This document shows positions 36,530 through 45,603 of a stretch of DNA of 64,000 nucleotides, one piece after another (the first letter of the stretch is position 1; each line of letters begins with the position of its first letter). The DNA lies in assembly GCA_009841145.1 (NCBI GenBank), contig VXMJ01000073.1, positions 111,110 through 175,109 of the forward strand, written 5' to 3'. The DNA is from Caldilineaceae bacterium SB0661_bin_34. GTDB lineage: Bacteria > Chloroflexota > Anaerolineae > Caldilineales > Caldilineaceae. The translations under genes and the position numbers were made by a program. The notes beneath the pieces were generated by a model that saw nothing but the letters and a program-made list of their open reading frames with translations, ran no database searches and had not been told where the DNA came from.

Positions 36530-36802
36530 TTGACTTCTCCGATTGCCCCCGGTCTGAAGACTTCCGCCGCCTGCACAAAAGGGACAGGTGCCCGGTTGAC
36601 ACCCTGCCTGCAGGACAGTTCGCAGTATACACAAAAAACCGCTGTCCCAAGGTCCTCCGAACCGGACAGGTAGACTAGACTATTGTTCGTCGTTCGCAAC
36701 CCCTGCCCATCGGGTGCCGTCTTGGCTCGGAACCGGTTGTCACAGGGTCGGCATGCGATCCCGCACCTCAACCTTCGCCTATCTCCAGGGAGTCGTTCAG
36801 AA

Positions 36803-37837
36803 GTGGCACAGAACCAGGCCAAGTGGCGCGCCGTGCTCGTGGGCTGCGGTAGCATCAGCCGCGCGTGGCTGAGGGCCATGCAGGGCCGTACCGACATCGA
36901 AATCGTGGGCATGGTCGACCTTGTGCCCGAACTGGCCGAGGCCCGGCGGCAGGAGTTCGCCCTCGGCGACGTGCCCGTGGGTACCGATCAGGTCCGCATG
37001 ATCAAAGATACCGGCGCCCGGGTCGTCTTCGACTGCACCGTGCCCGCGGCCCATCCGACCGTGACCCTGACCGCCCTGGAGCTGGGCTGCCATGTTCTGG
37101 GCGAAAAGCCGCTGGCGCCGACGATGGCGGAGGCGCAGCGCATGGTGGCCGCCGCCGCCGAACACGATCGCACCTACGCGGTGATCCAGAACCGGCGCTA
37201 CATGAATTCGATCATCCAGTACCGCGACATGGTGCAGTCCTCGGCCCTGGGCCAGCTTTCCACGGTCGCGGCCAACTTCTTCCTGGGACCCCGCTTCGGC
37301 GGCTTCCGGGTCGAAATGGATCATGTCCTGCTCATCGACATGGCCATCCACTCCTTTGACCAGGCGCGCTTCATCACCGGCAGGGACCCCGTTTCCGTCT
37401 ACTGCCATGAATGGAATCCGGCCGGCTCCTGGTATCAGCACGGCGCCGCGGCCTTCTGCATCTTCGAGATGACGGACGATGTGGTGTTCAGCTATAACGG
37501 CAGCTGGTGTGCCGAAGGCATGAACAACTCCTGGAATTGCGACTGGCGGTCCATCGGCACCGGAGGGAGTGTGGTCTGGGATGGCGAGGAGGAGATCCGC
37601 GGCGAACTGGTGACCGGTACCGAGGGCTTCTTCCGCGCGGTGGAGCCGATGGCGGTGCCGCCGTCGCCAGAACTGCAGTACACCGTGCACGGCGGAGTCA
37701 TCAACGAGTTCCTCACCTGCCTCACGGCCGGCACCAAGCCGCAGACGGTCTGCACGGACAACATTCGCAGTCTGGCCATGATGTTGGGGGCTGTGGAAAG
37801 CGCCAAGACCGGGCGCCGGGTGGACATAACCTGGTAG
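36803..37837 (+). CDS. Gfo/Idh/MocA-family oxidoreductase (copy 1)
   Basis: NAD(P)-dependent sugar or inositol dehydrogenase. Rossmann motif VGCGSISRAW near residue 12. The conserved EKP is present (VLGEKPLAPT) and the C-terminal lobe has DMAIHSFDQARFITG with the catalytic Asp/His region. GTG 36803 is chosen because it directly precedes the Rossmann fold and has GGGAG upstream; the open frame extends 40 codons earlier. It lies 32 bases before the sulfatase maturase gene and probably shares its transcript. Confidence 0.85.
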   Translation: MAQNQAKWRAVLVGCGSISRAWLRAMQGRTDIEIVGMVDLVPELAEARRQEFALGDVPVGTDQVRMIKDTGARVVFDCTVPAAHPTVTLTALELGCHVLGEKPLAPTMAEAQRMVAAAAEHDRTYAVIQNRRYMNSIIQYRDMVQSSALGQLSTVAANFFLGPRFGGFRVEMDHVLLIDMAIHSFDQARFITGRDPVSVYCHEWNPAGSWYQHGAAAFCIFEMTDDVVFSYNGSWCAEGMNNSWNCDWRSIGTGGSVVWDGEEEIRGELVTGTEGFFRAVEPMAVPPSPELQYTVHGGVINEFLTCLTAGTKPQTVCTDNIRSLAMMLGAVESAKTGRRVDITW

Positions 37838-37869
37838 CTCACGGGGAATCGGGACCAGGGACGGCAGAC

Positions 37870-39228
37870 ATGCTTGAGATACCGTTGGCCGGCACACCGG
37901 CCCTGACGCCGGGAAGGACGCCCAACTCTTTCCACATCATGCTCAAGCCGAGCGGCGCGATCTGCAACCTGGACTGTACCTACTGCTACTTCCTGTCCAA
38001 GGAGGAACTCTATCCCGGTTCGGACTTCCGCATGCCGCTGGACTTGCTGGAGGAGTACACCCGGCAGTACATCGAGGCCCAGAAGGTTCCGGAGGTCACC
38101 TTTGCCTGGCAGGGCGGCGAGCCGACCCTGATGGGACTCGACTGGTTCCGGGAGGCCGTGGCCCTGCAGCAGAAGTACAAGCGTCCGGGCATGCGCATCC
38201 AGAACGCCCTGCAGACCAATGGCACGCTCCTGGACGACGAATGGTGCGAGTTCTTCGCGGCCAACGAGTTCCTGGTGGGCCTCAGCATGGACGGGCCACC
38301 GGAACTGCACGACAAGTACCGTGTTGACAAGGGCGGAGCACCCACCCACGCCCGGGTGATGCGTGCGGCGCGGCTGTTCGGGGAACACGGTGTCGAGTTC
38401 AACATCCTGTGCACCGTGCACGCCGGCAACGATCATCATCCGCTGGAGGTGTATCGCTACCTGAGGGATGAGGTCGGGACGAATTTCATGCAGTTCATTC
38501 CGATCGTGGAGCGGGACAACGAGACCGGCTACCAGGAAGGCAACCGGGTCACGGACCGCAGCGTCACCGACCGGCAGTACGGCGACTTCCTGATTGCCAT
38601 CTTCGAGGAGTGGGTGCGCCGCGACGTGGGGCGGGTTTTCGTCCAGATCTTCGACGTGGCGCTGGCTGCCTGGACCGGCAACCGGCCCGGCCTGTGCATC
38701 TTCGAGGAAAGTTGCGGCACGGCCCTGGCCATGGAGCACAATGGCGACCTATACTCCTGCGACCACTATGTGGAGCCGGACTATCTGCTGGGCAACATGG
38801 CACAGCACTCGCTCCTGGAGATGGCTGGTTCCGAAACCCAGAACCAGTTCGGCGATGCCAAGCGCGACACCCTGCCCCAGTACTGCCTGGACTGCGAGGT
38901 GCGCTTCGTCTGCAACGGCGGCTGTCCCAAGAACCGCTTCATCGAAACCCCGGACGGCGAGGCGGGACTCAACTATCTATGTGCCGGCTACCGGGCCTTC
39001 TTCAACCATGTCCGGGAACCGATGGAGACGATGGCTCGCCTGCTGGCCGCGCGTCGGGCGCCGGCCGAGATCATGAGCCTCTACCGGCAGCGCGATCAGG
39101 CCAGATTGGCCCAACCGCAGGCCCGCATCAACCGCAACGCGCCGTGTCCGTGCGGCAGCGGACGCAAGTACAAGGCTTGTTGTGGCCGCCGTCGGCAGGC
39201 GATGCGCTCTGTCGCCGGGCGCGGCTAA
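37870..39228 (+). CDS. Anaerobic sulfatase-maturating radical SAM enzyme with SEC-C tail
   Basis: Converts the active-site Cys or Ser of sulfatases to formylglycine. The radical SAM triad is Cys32, Cys36, Cys39 in CNLDCTYCYF. TFAWQGGEPTLMG and QTNGTLLDDEW follow. Cys-rich C-terminal clusters of the SPASM type (ESCGTALAMEHNGDLYSCDH; YCLDCEVRFVCNGGCPKNRF) are complete. The last 40 residues add a SEC-C zinc motif (NAPCPCGSGRKYKACCG), which is not part of the usual enzyme. The three sulfatases in the window have Cys-type motifs and are likely clients. Confidence 0.93.
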   Translation: MLEIPLAGTPALTPGRTPNSFHIMLKPSGAICNLDCTYCYFLSKEELYPGSDFRMPLDLLEEYTRQYIEAQKVPEVTFAWQGGEPTLMGLDWFREAVALQQKYKRPGMRIQNALQTNGTLLDDEWCEFFAANEFLVGLSMDGPPELHDKYRVDKGGAPTHARVMRAARLFGEHGVEFNILCTVHAGNDHHPLEVYRYLRDEVGTNFMQFIPIVERDNETGYQEGNRVTDRSVTDRQYGDFLIAIFEEWVRRDVGRVFVQIFDVALAAWTGNRPGLCIFEESCGTALAMEHNGDLYSCDHYVEPDYLLGNMAQHSLLEMAGSETQNQFGDAKRDTLPQYCLDCEVRFVCNGGCPKNRFIETPDGEAGLNYLCAGYRAFFNHVREPMETMARLLAARRAPAEIMSLYRQRDQARLAQPQARINRNAPCPCGSGRKYKACCGRRRQAMRSVAGRG

Positions 39229-39239
39229 CCGGTCGTCGG

Positions 39240-40655
39240 CTATTCCTGCCAGTTCGGATTGGGGGTTGGGATTCGGGCCGCCACGCTCCCGCGCCATTCC
39301 TTGAGGCGTTGGTGCAGGGCCCGGGTGTGTTCCGGTTCCTCCTCCGCCAGGTTGTGGACCTCGCCGATGTCCTCCGCCAAGTTGTACAGTTCCAACCGGT
39401 GGTCCTCGTAGAACTCAATCAGCTTCCAGTCTCCGCTGCGGATTGAGGAGCCGGGAGTGCCTCCCTGGTTGCCGTAGTGGGGGTAGTGCCAGAAGAGGGC
39501 ATCCCGCTCCAGTGCGGCCCCTTCGAACAGGACCGGCGACAGGTCCTCGCCATCAATCAACAGGCGGTCCGGCACGGGAATCCCAGCCTGGGCCAGCCAG
39601 GTGGGGAACAGGTCGATGCTGCAGACTGGTTCCGCAGTACGGCTGCCGGCGGGAATGCGGCCCGGCCATGCGGCAATCATCGGGACGCGCGTGCCGCCTT
39701 CGTACATCCAGCCCTTGCCTTCGGCGTAGGGGTTGTTGCAGGTGGGCGAGCTCTCCGAGGTGGACAGCCCTCCGTTGTCCGAGGTGAATACCACCAGAGT
39801 GTCGTCCGCGATGCCTTCCTCCTCCAATGTGTCCAACAGTCGGCCCACATTCTCATCCATGCTCTCCACCATCGCCGCGTAGACGGGATCGGACTGCAGG
39901 ATGCGGCGGGTGACGCGCAGGTGCCGCTTGTGTTCCATGGGAAAGAATTCCCCCTCCACCAGCGCGGTCCGCCGGTCGAGTCCCAGTTCGCGGACGCGAG
40001 CCTCCCACTTGGCCACCCGGTCAGCCGGGGCTTCGATGGGGGTATGCACCAGGTAGAAGCACATGTTTAGGAAGAACGGATTGTCGCCCCGGTTGCGGAT
40101 CAGGTTGATTGCCTCGTCCGTCAGTACTTCCGGCAGGTACTGGCCGGGTGAACCGGGCGGCAGGTTCGGAATGTCGAAAGGGCTGAAGTAGCCCCCGGGC
40201 CCCGGCGCGCCCAAGTATCCGCCGCCGATATTGACATTGAAGCCGTGTTGTTCCGGGTAGGTTTCCTCAAAGCCGAGATGCCACTTGCCGACATGCCAGG
40301 TGCTGTAGCCCCGGCCTCGCAGCAGCGAGGCGGAAGTCACCTCCGTCCGCGGCAGTTCCCGGATGTAGGGCACGTCCACCAGCTTGCCGCGGGCTGGCTG
40401 GATGCGACCTCCGAAGTCGATCCAGTCGGTCAGGCCGATACGGGCTGGATAGCGGCCTGTCAACAGACTCCCGCGGGTCGGCGAGCAGACCGGGCAGCTG
40501 GCGTAGGCGTCGGTGAAGACGAGGCCTCTTTCCGCCAGCCGATCCAGGTTGGGGGTTGCATAGAAGGTGCTGCCAAAGGAGGCCAGATCCACGGCCCCCA
40601 GGTCATCGATCAGGATGAAGAGGATGTTGGGCGGTTGTCCGTGCATGCTGCCCAT
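39240..40655 (-). CDS. Sulfatase (formylglycine-dependent), arylsulfatase type
   Basis: Alkaline-phosphatase-fold sulfatase of about 471 residues. Metal-binding DD in NILFILIDDLGAVDLA and the active-site motif CSPTRGSLLTGRYPAR with the Cys to be oxidised to formylglycine. HVGKWHLG and FTSDNGG are further family blocks. No signal peptide is evident, so it may be cytoplasmic. ATG 40655 or 40646 is possible. It converges with the maturase gene, 11 bases away. Confidence 0.92.
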   Translation of the reverse strand: MGSMHGQPPNILFILIDDLGAVDLASFGSTFYATPNLDRLAERGLVFTDAYASCPVCSPTRGSLLTGRYPARIGLTDWIDFGGRIQPARGKLVDVPYIRELPRTEVTSASLLRGRGYSTWHVGKWHLGFEETYPEQHGFNVNIGGGYLGAPGPGGYFSPFDIPNLPPGSPGQYLPEVLTDEAINLIRNRGDNPFFLNMCFYLVHTPIEAPADRVAKWEARVRELGLDRRTALVEGEFFPMEHKRHLRVTRRILQSDPVYAAMVESMDENVGRLLDTLEEEGIADDTLVVFTSDNGGLSTSESSPTCNNPYAEGKGWMYEGGTRVPMIAAWPGRIPAGSRTAEPVCSIDLFPTWLAQAGIPVPDRLLIDGEDLSPVLFEGAALERDALFWHYPHYGNQGGTPGSSIRSGDWKLIEFYEDHRLELYNLAEDIGEVHNLAEEEPEHTRALHQRLKEWRGSVAARIPTPNPNWQE

Positions 40656-40790
40656 TCTGCCAAATGGAGCCCCTGCCAAGGCCACGGTGCGGAAGTGTGG
40701 CGACTCAGGTCCGGGCAATCATTCAAACGAGCATGCGGGCCTCCCGGGCGAGTTGGGGTTGCCAACACCTTCCGGACGGCCTATTGATTA

Positions 40791-40818
40791 TTTGAAAAAT
40801 TATCCATATTTGTATAAT
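40791..40818 (+). promoter_or_regulatory. Promoter of IS607 copy 2
   Basis: TTTGAA (40791-40796) and a perfect TATAAT (40813-40818) are 16 bases apart, in a short AT-rich island upstream of tnpA. The ATG at 40851 lies 32 bases beyond the -10 box. Confidence 0.6.
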
Positions 40819-40850
40819 GGTGGCATGTCGGATCAGGCACAGGTTCAGCC

Positions 40851-41426
40851 ATGCCCCATGTCACGAGCCGCGAGGCCGAGCGACGCCTCGGTGTGTCGGC
40901 CAGCACCTTGCGCCGGTGGGCCAAGGCCGGCAAGATCGAACACCACGTCACGCCCGTCGGCCAGCGGCGCCATGATGTCGACGCGCACCTGCATGGCCAC
41001 GCGGAGCCCGTCACCGTCGCCTGCGCGCGCGTGTCCAGCCCCAGGCAAAGGGACGACCTGGAGCGACAGGTTGCCTTTCTGCGGGCGCGGTACCCCGACG
41101 CCGAGGTCGTCACCGACATTGGGGGCGGACTCAACTGGAAGCGACGCGGCCTTGTTGCCCTACTGGAACGATTGCGCGAAGGAGCTAAGCTCCGCCTTGT
41201 GGTTGCCCACCAGGACCGTCTTGCAAGGTTTGGCTTCGACCTCGTTGCCTGGTTCGTCGAAGCCAACGGCGGCGAAGTGGTGGTTCTCGGCCACACGGAC
41301 AGCAGCCCCGAACGCGAGCTCTTCGAGGATCTGCTTGCCGTTGTGCACTCCTTCTCCCGCCGCCTGCCTGAACTCCGAGGCTACCGTCGCCAAATGCAGG
41401 AAGATCCGGATCTTCCCCGACGCTGA
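40851..41426 (+). CDS. tnpA: IS607-family serine recombinase TnpA, intact
   Basis: MerR-like HTH at the N terminus (SREAERRLGVSASTLRRWAK). The catalytic domain has the complete active site (VACARVSSPRQRDDLERQ) and AHQDRLARFGFDLVAWF. The end, FSRRLPELRGYRRQ, fits the family. 191 residues, normal for IS607 TnpA. It catalyses excision and insertion through a serine intermediate. The tnpB reading frame begins within its last 85 bases. Confidence 0.9.
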   Translation: MPHVTSREAERRLGVSASTLRRWAKAGKIEHHVTPVGQRRHDVDAHLHGHAEPVTVACARVSSPRQRDDLERQVAFLRARYPDAEVVTDIGGGLNWKRRGLVALLERLREGAKLRLVVAHQDRLARFGFDLVAWFVEANGGEVVVLGHTDSSPERELFEDLLAVVHSFSRRLPELRGYRRQMQEDPDLPRR

Positions 41427-42510
41427 CCAGCGCGCCCTCCTGCGCCGATGGTTCGGGGTGTCCCGCTTTGTCTACAACCGCACGATCGCGTACCTGCAAC
41501 AGCCCGGCACCAAGGCCGACTGGAAGGGCATCAAGACCGGCCTCCTGCGCGGCCTGCCGGACTGGTGTGCGGAGGCACCCTACCTGGTGAAGTCCATCGC
41601 CATCCGCGACGCCTGCATCGCCGTCCGGGAAGCCAAGCGCAGGTATCGGGAGACCGGCAAGGTTCACGAAGTCAAGTTCCGCAGCCGGAAGGCACCCGTG
41701 CAGTCCGTCTACATCCCGGCCACGGCCATCAAGGACCGCGGCGTCTACCCCACCCTGCTGGGAGACCTGCGTTATGCCGAAGCCCTGCCGTCCCCCGTGA
41801 AGGATTCCCGCCTGGTGCTGCGCGACGGCCGGTACCATCTGCACGTGTCCACCGCAGCGCCGGTGCAGCAGGTCGAGAACCAAGGCCGCATCGTCGCGCT
41901 GGATCCCGGTGTGCGCACGTTCCAGACCTTCTACGCGGAAGACGCCATCGGCCAGTTCGGAGATCGCGCATGTGGGCGCATTCAACGTCTGTGCCAGCAC
42001 CTCGACAACCTGCTGTCCCAGGCCGACGCGGCCCCGCACCGACGCAAGCGCAGCCTGTACCGGGCCGCCGGCCGCATCCGGCGCAAGATCAGGAACCTGG
42101 TCGACGAACTGCACCACCAGGTGGCCCACTGGCTGGTTTGCAACTACGACATCATCCTGCTGCCGGACTTTCGGGTGCAGGGCATGTCGGGCCGCGCCGG
42201 GCGCAAGATTCGGCGCCAGACCGTCCGCAACCTGCTGACCCTGAGCCACCATCGCCTCAAGGCGTTCCTGCTGCACAAGGCCGCCGAGTTCGGCAAGCAG
42301 GTGGTGATCGTCAACGAGGCGTACACGTCGAAGACGTGCAGCTGGTCGGGCGAAGTCATCCCGAACCTGGGCGGCCGCAAGGTGGTGACGGGCTCGGACG
42401 GCGTGTCCCTGGATCGGGACGTCAACGGCGCACGCGGGATCTTCCTGCGTGCTTTGGTGGATACTCCCTGGTTGCAGGAGTGCCTGCAACCTGCGTCGCG
42501 TTCACCCTGA
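41341..42510 (+). CDS. tnpB: TnpB of IS607 copy 2, Fanzor-like lineage with altered zinc ribbon
   Basis: About 389 residues. The conserved part begins KCRKIRIFPDADQRALLRRW. RuvC-I is VALDPGVRTFQTFY. RuvC-II is at IILLPDFRVQGM, where relatives have Glu in LPxFET; here Arg takes that place and the nearest acid is the preceding Asp. RuvC-III is LDRDVNGARGIFLRAL. The zinc-ribbon cysteines are mostly replaced (TCSWSGEVIP and VTGSDGVS). The start is uncertain: TTG 41341 is the nearest standard codon and CTG 41368 the nearest to the family start, both within tnpA. Coupled translation is likely. Confidence 0.75.
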   Translation: MCTPSPAACLNSEATVAKCRKIRIFPDADQRALLRRWFGVSRFVYNRTIAYLQQPGTKADWKGIKTGLLRGLPDWCAEAPYLVKSIAIRDACIAVREAKRRYRETGKVHEVKFRSRKAPVQSVYIPATAIKDRGVYPTLLGDLRYAEALPSPVKDSRLVLRDGRYHLHVSTAAPVQQVENQGRIVALDPGVRTFQTFYAEDAIGQFGDRACGRIQRLCQHLDNLLSQADAAPHRRKRSLYRAAGRIRRKIRNLVDELHHQVAHWLVCNYDIILLPDFRVQGMSGRAGRKIRRQTVRNLLTLSHHRLKAFLLHKAAEFGKQVVIVNEAYTSKTCSWSGEVIPNLGGRKVVTGSDGVSLDRDVNGARGIFLRALVDTPWLQECLQPASRSP

Positions 42511-42543
42511 ACGATCAGGGTTGTTCAGCGAAAAAGTATCGGT

Positions 42544-43101
42544 TTACTGCATGTCCGCGCACAGGAGACTGACTTCGGCGGTGGTGTGCACAATCACGGA
42601 ATGGGCGGACTCATCAACCTGTTTGGCATTCTCAGCAGTCATGAAGCCTGTGCCATTGTCATCGGAGGTGAAGCCGATGTGGATTGCGTTGGGTGGCATT
42701 CCATCTCCCTCCGGATCAAACCGGTAGTAGGCTCCACCGCCGGTTGAACAGGTCTCCTCGTGGACATGCGATATGTAGTCGGTGTTCGGGAGCAGGTTGG
42801 ACAGCCTCAGGGTGACGGTGGTGCCATGGTCGTGGATGGCCATTTGTGCGGTGCCGGTAGTGGAGTTGTAGTCCGCCGAGACCGTCTCCATGAGCACGAA
42901 CGGCGCTTCCATGAAGTCGGCTCCTTCGACGGCATCGGCCGGCGTGGCATTGACATCGCCCACATAATCCCACGCGTGGTCGTGGTCGTGGTCCTTGTGC
43001 GCGTCGTATATGGACTGACGGGCACATCCGGCCAGCAGGATCATCAGTCCGGCGGCGAAGACCACGAACCGTAACCATCGAGTGAAGTGAAATCGAGTCA
43101 T
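42544..43101 (-). CDS. Cu/Zn superoxide dismutase-like lipoprotein
   Basis: ATG 43101 begins a signal peptide ending in the lipobox LAGC. A His/Asp-rich stretch follows (DAHKDHDHDHAWDYVGDV), likely metal binding. The globular part has HDHGTTVTLRL, DYISHVHEETC and FDPEGDGMPPNAIHIGF, resembling the Cu/Zn-SOD beta-barrel (HxH, Cys, later His), although it is shorter and the full ligand set is not clear. It should sit outside the cytoplasmic membrane. The gene ends 34 bases from the IS607 copy 2 tnpB stop. Confidence 0.6.
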   Translation of the reverse strand: MTRFHFTRWLRFVVFAAGLMILLAGCARQSIYDAHKDHDHDHAWDYVGDVNATPADAVEGADFMEAPFVLMETVSADYNSTTGTAQMAIHDHGTTVTLRLSNLLPNTDYISHVHEETCSTGGGAYYRFDPEGDGMPPNAIHIGFTSDDNGTGFMTAENAKQVDESAHSVIVHTTAEVSLLCADMQ

Positions 43102-43116
43102 TGGGGAGCCTCCCCA
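43102..43116 (-). promoter_or_regulatory. Inverted repeat covering the ribosome binding site of the SOD-like gene
   Basis: Directly upstream of the ATG, TGGGGAG and CTCCCCA flank a single G, and GGGGAGG is the probable ribosome binding site. Folding would hide it, though the tight centre means some pairs must open to make a loop. Confidence 0.35.
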
Positions 43117-43282
43117 TTCATGGTTGTCAGTGAGCCAGGATGTTTGGATCAGACGCAATCCGGGTGTGTCCGGGACTACCGGCTGCTTCGGTTCAAAAGG
43201 TCATTGGGTGACAATCAATGGATGGTCTGCGTCCTTGCGACACATTCCGCCTCCTGAACCACGATCAACCGGCTATGTCTCC

Positions 43283-44410
43283 ATGTCCATCATGTCCGTC
43301 ACACCGCTGCTGGTCGCCTATCCGGAGCCTCATTATCGCAATGTCGAGCGCTACCTGACATTGGTGCGCATCGAAGATTCCAGTGGTCAAGTGGGGTGGG
43401 GCGAGTGCATCTCGCAGTTTCCGGAAGCCACCCGTGCCGCCAAGGCGCTCATCGATGGTGGCCTGTCTGAGCTTCTGATCGGTCAGGACCCGATGAACAT
43501 CGAGGGTTTGTGGCACACCATGCTGGACCGATGCTTCTGGTACGGCAGTGAAGGCATTGCCGCGTTCGCCATCAGCGCCATCGACATGGCGCTGTGGGAC
43601 CTCAAGGGGCACATTCTGGGACAACCCGTGGCATCCCTGTTGGGAGGTCACGTGACGGACAAGGTACCGGCCATGGCCTCATTCATCCTTGACATGGATG
43701 ATTTGGACTGGACCGTCAATGAGTTCGCGATGCATCAACAGAGCGGATTCCGGATCCTCAAGGCTGGTTGGGGCATGACGCCCGACTCCCAGTTCGGCAC
43801 GGACAGGGAACGCGACTTGCTGCTGGTGGACCGCATTCGGGCCGCGGTCGGCTACGAAGTCGATGTCATTCTGGATGTGGCTGGTCACCGCCGCTTCTGG
43901 GATTTGCCTACGGCCATCCAGCGCTTCAACGACCTGGAACCCTACCGCCTGCGCTGGATTGAACAACCACTGCCCTCGCACGATCTGGTCGCGCATGCCA
44001 AGCTAAGAGGCGCGGTCACCACCCCAATCGGAACCGGTGAGGACGAGTGGAATCCGGAGAGCTACAAGCGATTAATTGAATCGGGAGGGGTGGATGTCGT
44101 CCAGCTGGATCCCGGACGGTGCCTGGGCATCACCGGCTGCCGCCAGGTCCTGAAAATGATTGAGGCCGCCAATTTGGACGCCAGCGCCCATACCTGGAGC
44201 AGTGCCCTCAACACCGCAGCCAGCCTCCATATGCTGGCCAACTCGCCCAACCATGTGGGGATGGATCTGAAGCCGCATCCCTCACCGATGCAGCATGAAC
44301 TGGTGACCGATCCGTGGGTTCAGGTTGACGGTTGTGTCCATCTCCGGGACGCGCCGGGTCTGGGCGTTACAGTGGACGAGGCGGTAGTGGCCAAGTACGC
44401 ATGGCATTAG
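43283..44410 (+). CDS. Enolase-superfamily (mandelate racemase/muconate lactonizing) enzyme
   Basis: Likely sugar-acid dehydratase, 375 residues. The capping domain runs to about residue 120. The barrel shows metal ligands Asp in VILDVAGHRRFW, Glu in RWIEQPLP and Glu in GTGEDEWN. The general-base region has VQLDPGRCLGITGC and AHTWSSAL with His. The first catalytic segment reads ILKAGWG instead of the usual KxK, leaving one Lys. The substrate is unknown; relatives act on rhamnonate, fuconate or galactarate. Start at ATG 43283 or 43292. Confidence 0.87.
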   Translation: MSIMSVTPLLVAYPEPHYRNVERYLTLVRIEDSSGQVGWGECISQFPEATRAAKALIDGGLSELLIGQDPMNIEGLWHTMLDRCFWYGSEGIAAFAISAIDMALWDLKGHILGQPVASLLGGHVTDKVPAMASFILDMDDLDWTVNEFAMHQQSGFRILKAGWGMTPDSQFGTDRERDLLLVDRIRAAVGYEVDVILDVAGHRRFWDLPTAIQRFNDLEPYRLRWIEQPLPSHDLVAHAKLRGAVTTPIGTGEDEWNPESYKRLIESGGVDVVQLDPGRCLGITGCRQVLKMIEAANLDASAHTWSSALNTAASLHMLANSPNHVGMDLKPHPSPMQHELVTDPWVQVDGCVHLRDAPGLGVTVDEAVVAKYAWH

Positions 44411-44485
44411 GCGCACCCGCATCAGGACGGACCGGACAACCGCGTGGCGTTCCGCAGCCTTACACCGATCACAGTCCGCCTGCGG

Positions 44486-45463
44486 TCAATAGCGAATGTC
44501 CACGGCGTTGCCGTTCAATGCCGAGGAGGTGGCTGCATCCGCGATGATCAGCGAGCGCCGTCCATCCTCCGGTCCGGGTACGGGTGGAGAGCCCGTGGAC
44601 ACGGCCTCAATGAAGCTGTTCAGTTCGTTGCGAAATGCTTCCTCGAAGCGCGTGGGAAATCCAATGTAGCGAATTCCGGCTACCGGCGGTTCCAGCAGAT
44701 TGATTGGCGCGTTGGCCACTCGCAACACGCCCTCGGAACCAAAGACCTCGATGCGGGCATCCGCGCCTTCCACCGAACGGCGGCTGCTGGCAATGTGGCA
44801 CAACGCGCCACTGGGGAGACGCAGATTGACAAGCGTGGTGTCGTAGTCGCCTTCCAAGCCGATGCCCGGGTCGATCAGGCAGGAGCCGAAGGCACTGACG
44901 GCAACCGGGTCCTCTCCCGTCAGCCAGCGCAGCAGATCGAAGTAGTGGATTACCGAATCCCGGAACACGCCCCCGGAGACTCGCACATACTCGAGCGTGG
45001 GCGGCGCGGGATCGCGCACGTGGACCATCACCTGCTCAAGCTGTCCGATGGCCCCGGCACGCACGGAGGCCCGCAGGGCCGCATAGGACGGATCGTGTCG
45101 TCGATGGAACCCAATCATGACGGGGATCGGATGGTCTTCCAGAAGTCTGAGGCACCGTTCGACCCGGTCGATGTCGATGCCCATCGGCTTTTCGCACAGG
45201 GCTGCCTTTCCGGACTGGGCTGCAGCCTGCAGGTAGTCGATGTGGGTCGTGGTTGGCGAACTGATGACCACTGCATCCACCCCCGGATCTGCAAACACGG
45301 CTTCCGGCTCCGTAGTCAGGGAGGATCCATACCGGCGGGCCAACTCTTCCAGCTGCGGGGCGCGCGGATCGGCAATCGTGTGCAGGTTGGCCTGCGGATG
45401 CGACGCAATGTTGGCGGCATGAACCCGGCCTACTCGGCCAAGACCGATCAGCGCGAAATTCAT
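44486..45463 (-). CDS. Gfo/Idh/MocA-family dehydrogenase, inositol-dehydrogenase-like (copy 2)
   Basis: Begins MNFALIGLGRVGRVHAANIA (Rossmann). EKP is present in ALCEKPMGID. GFHRRHDPSYAALR and DSVIHYFDLLRWLTGEDP carry the catalytic His/Asp region as in IolG. 325 residues. It likely oxidises a free sugar or cyclitol with NAD. Convergent with the enolase-superfamily gene, 75 bases apart. Confidence 0.9.
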   Translation of the reverse strand: MNFALIGLGRVGRVHAANIASHPQANLHTIADPRAPQLEELARRYGSSLTTEPEAVFADPGVDAVVISSPTTTHIDYLQAAAQSGKAALCEKPMGIDIDRVERCLRLLEDHPIPVMIGFHRRHDPSYAALRASVRAGAIGQLEQVMVHVRDPAPPTLEYVRVSGGVFRDSVIHYFDLLRWLTGEDPVAVSAFGSCLIDPGIGLEGDYDTTLVNLRLPSGALCHIASSRRSVEGADARIEVFGSEGVLRVANAPINLLEPPVAGIRYIGFPTRFEEAFRNELNSFIEAVSTGSPPVPGPEDGRRSLIIADAATSSALNGNAVDIRY

Positions 45464-45603
45464 CAAGGGCCTGCCTTATGGCTTCTCGACTAGGTTTGCA
45501 GTCTGACAATACCTGCCGGCACGGCAAGTTCAACCTGGCCCGGGAGCCGGTGGGCTTCAGAGGCAACGCGGCCTACGGTCCGAACCTTGCCGCGGCAGTT
45601 CGG

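Larger units (their letters stand above)
40791..42521 (+). mobile_element. IS607-family insertion sequence, copy 2 (tnpA-tnpB)
   Basis: The promoter, a tnpA with an intact active site and an overlapping tnpB make up the element. It lies between the sulfatase (start 40655) and the end of the SOD-like gene (42544). A hairpin ACCCTG/CAGGGT at 42504-42521 marks the tnpB stop and may be near the right end. Ends are approximate because IS607 elements have no terminal repeats. Confidence 0.8.
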
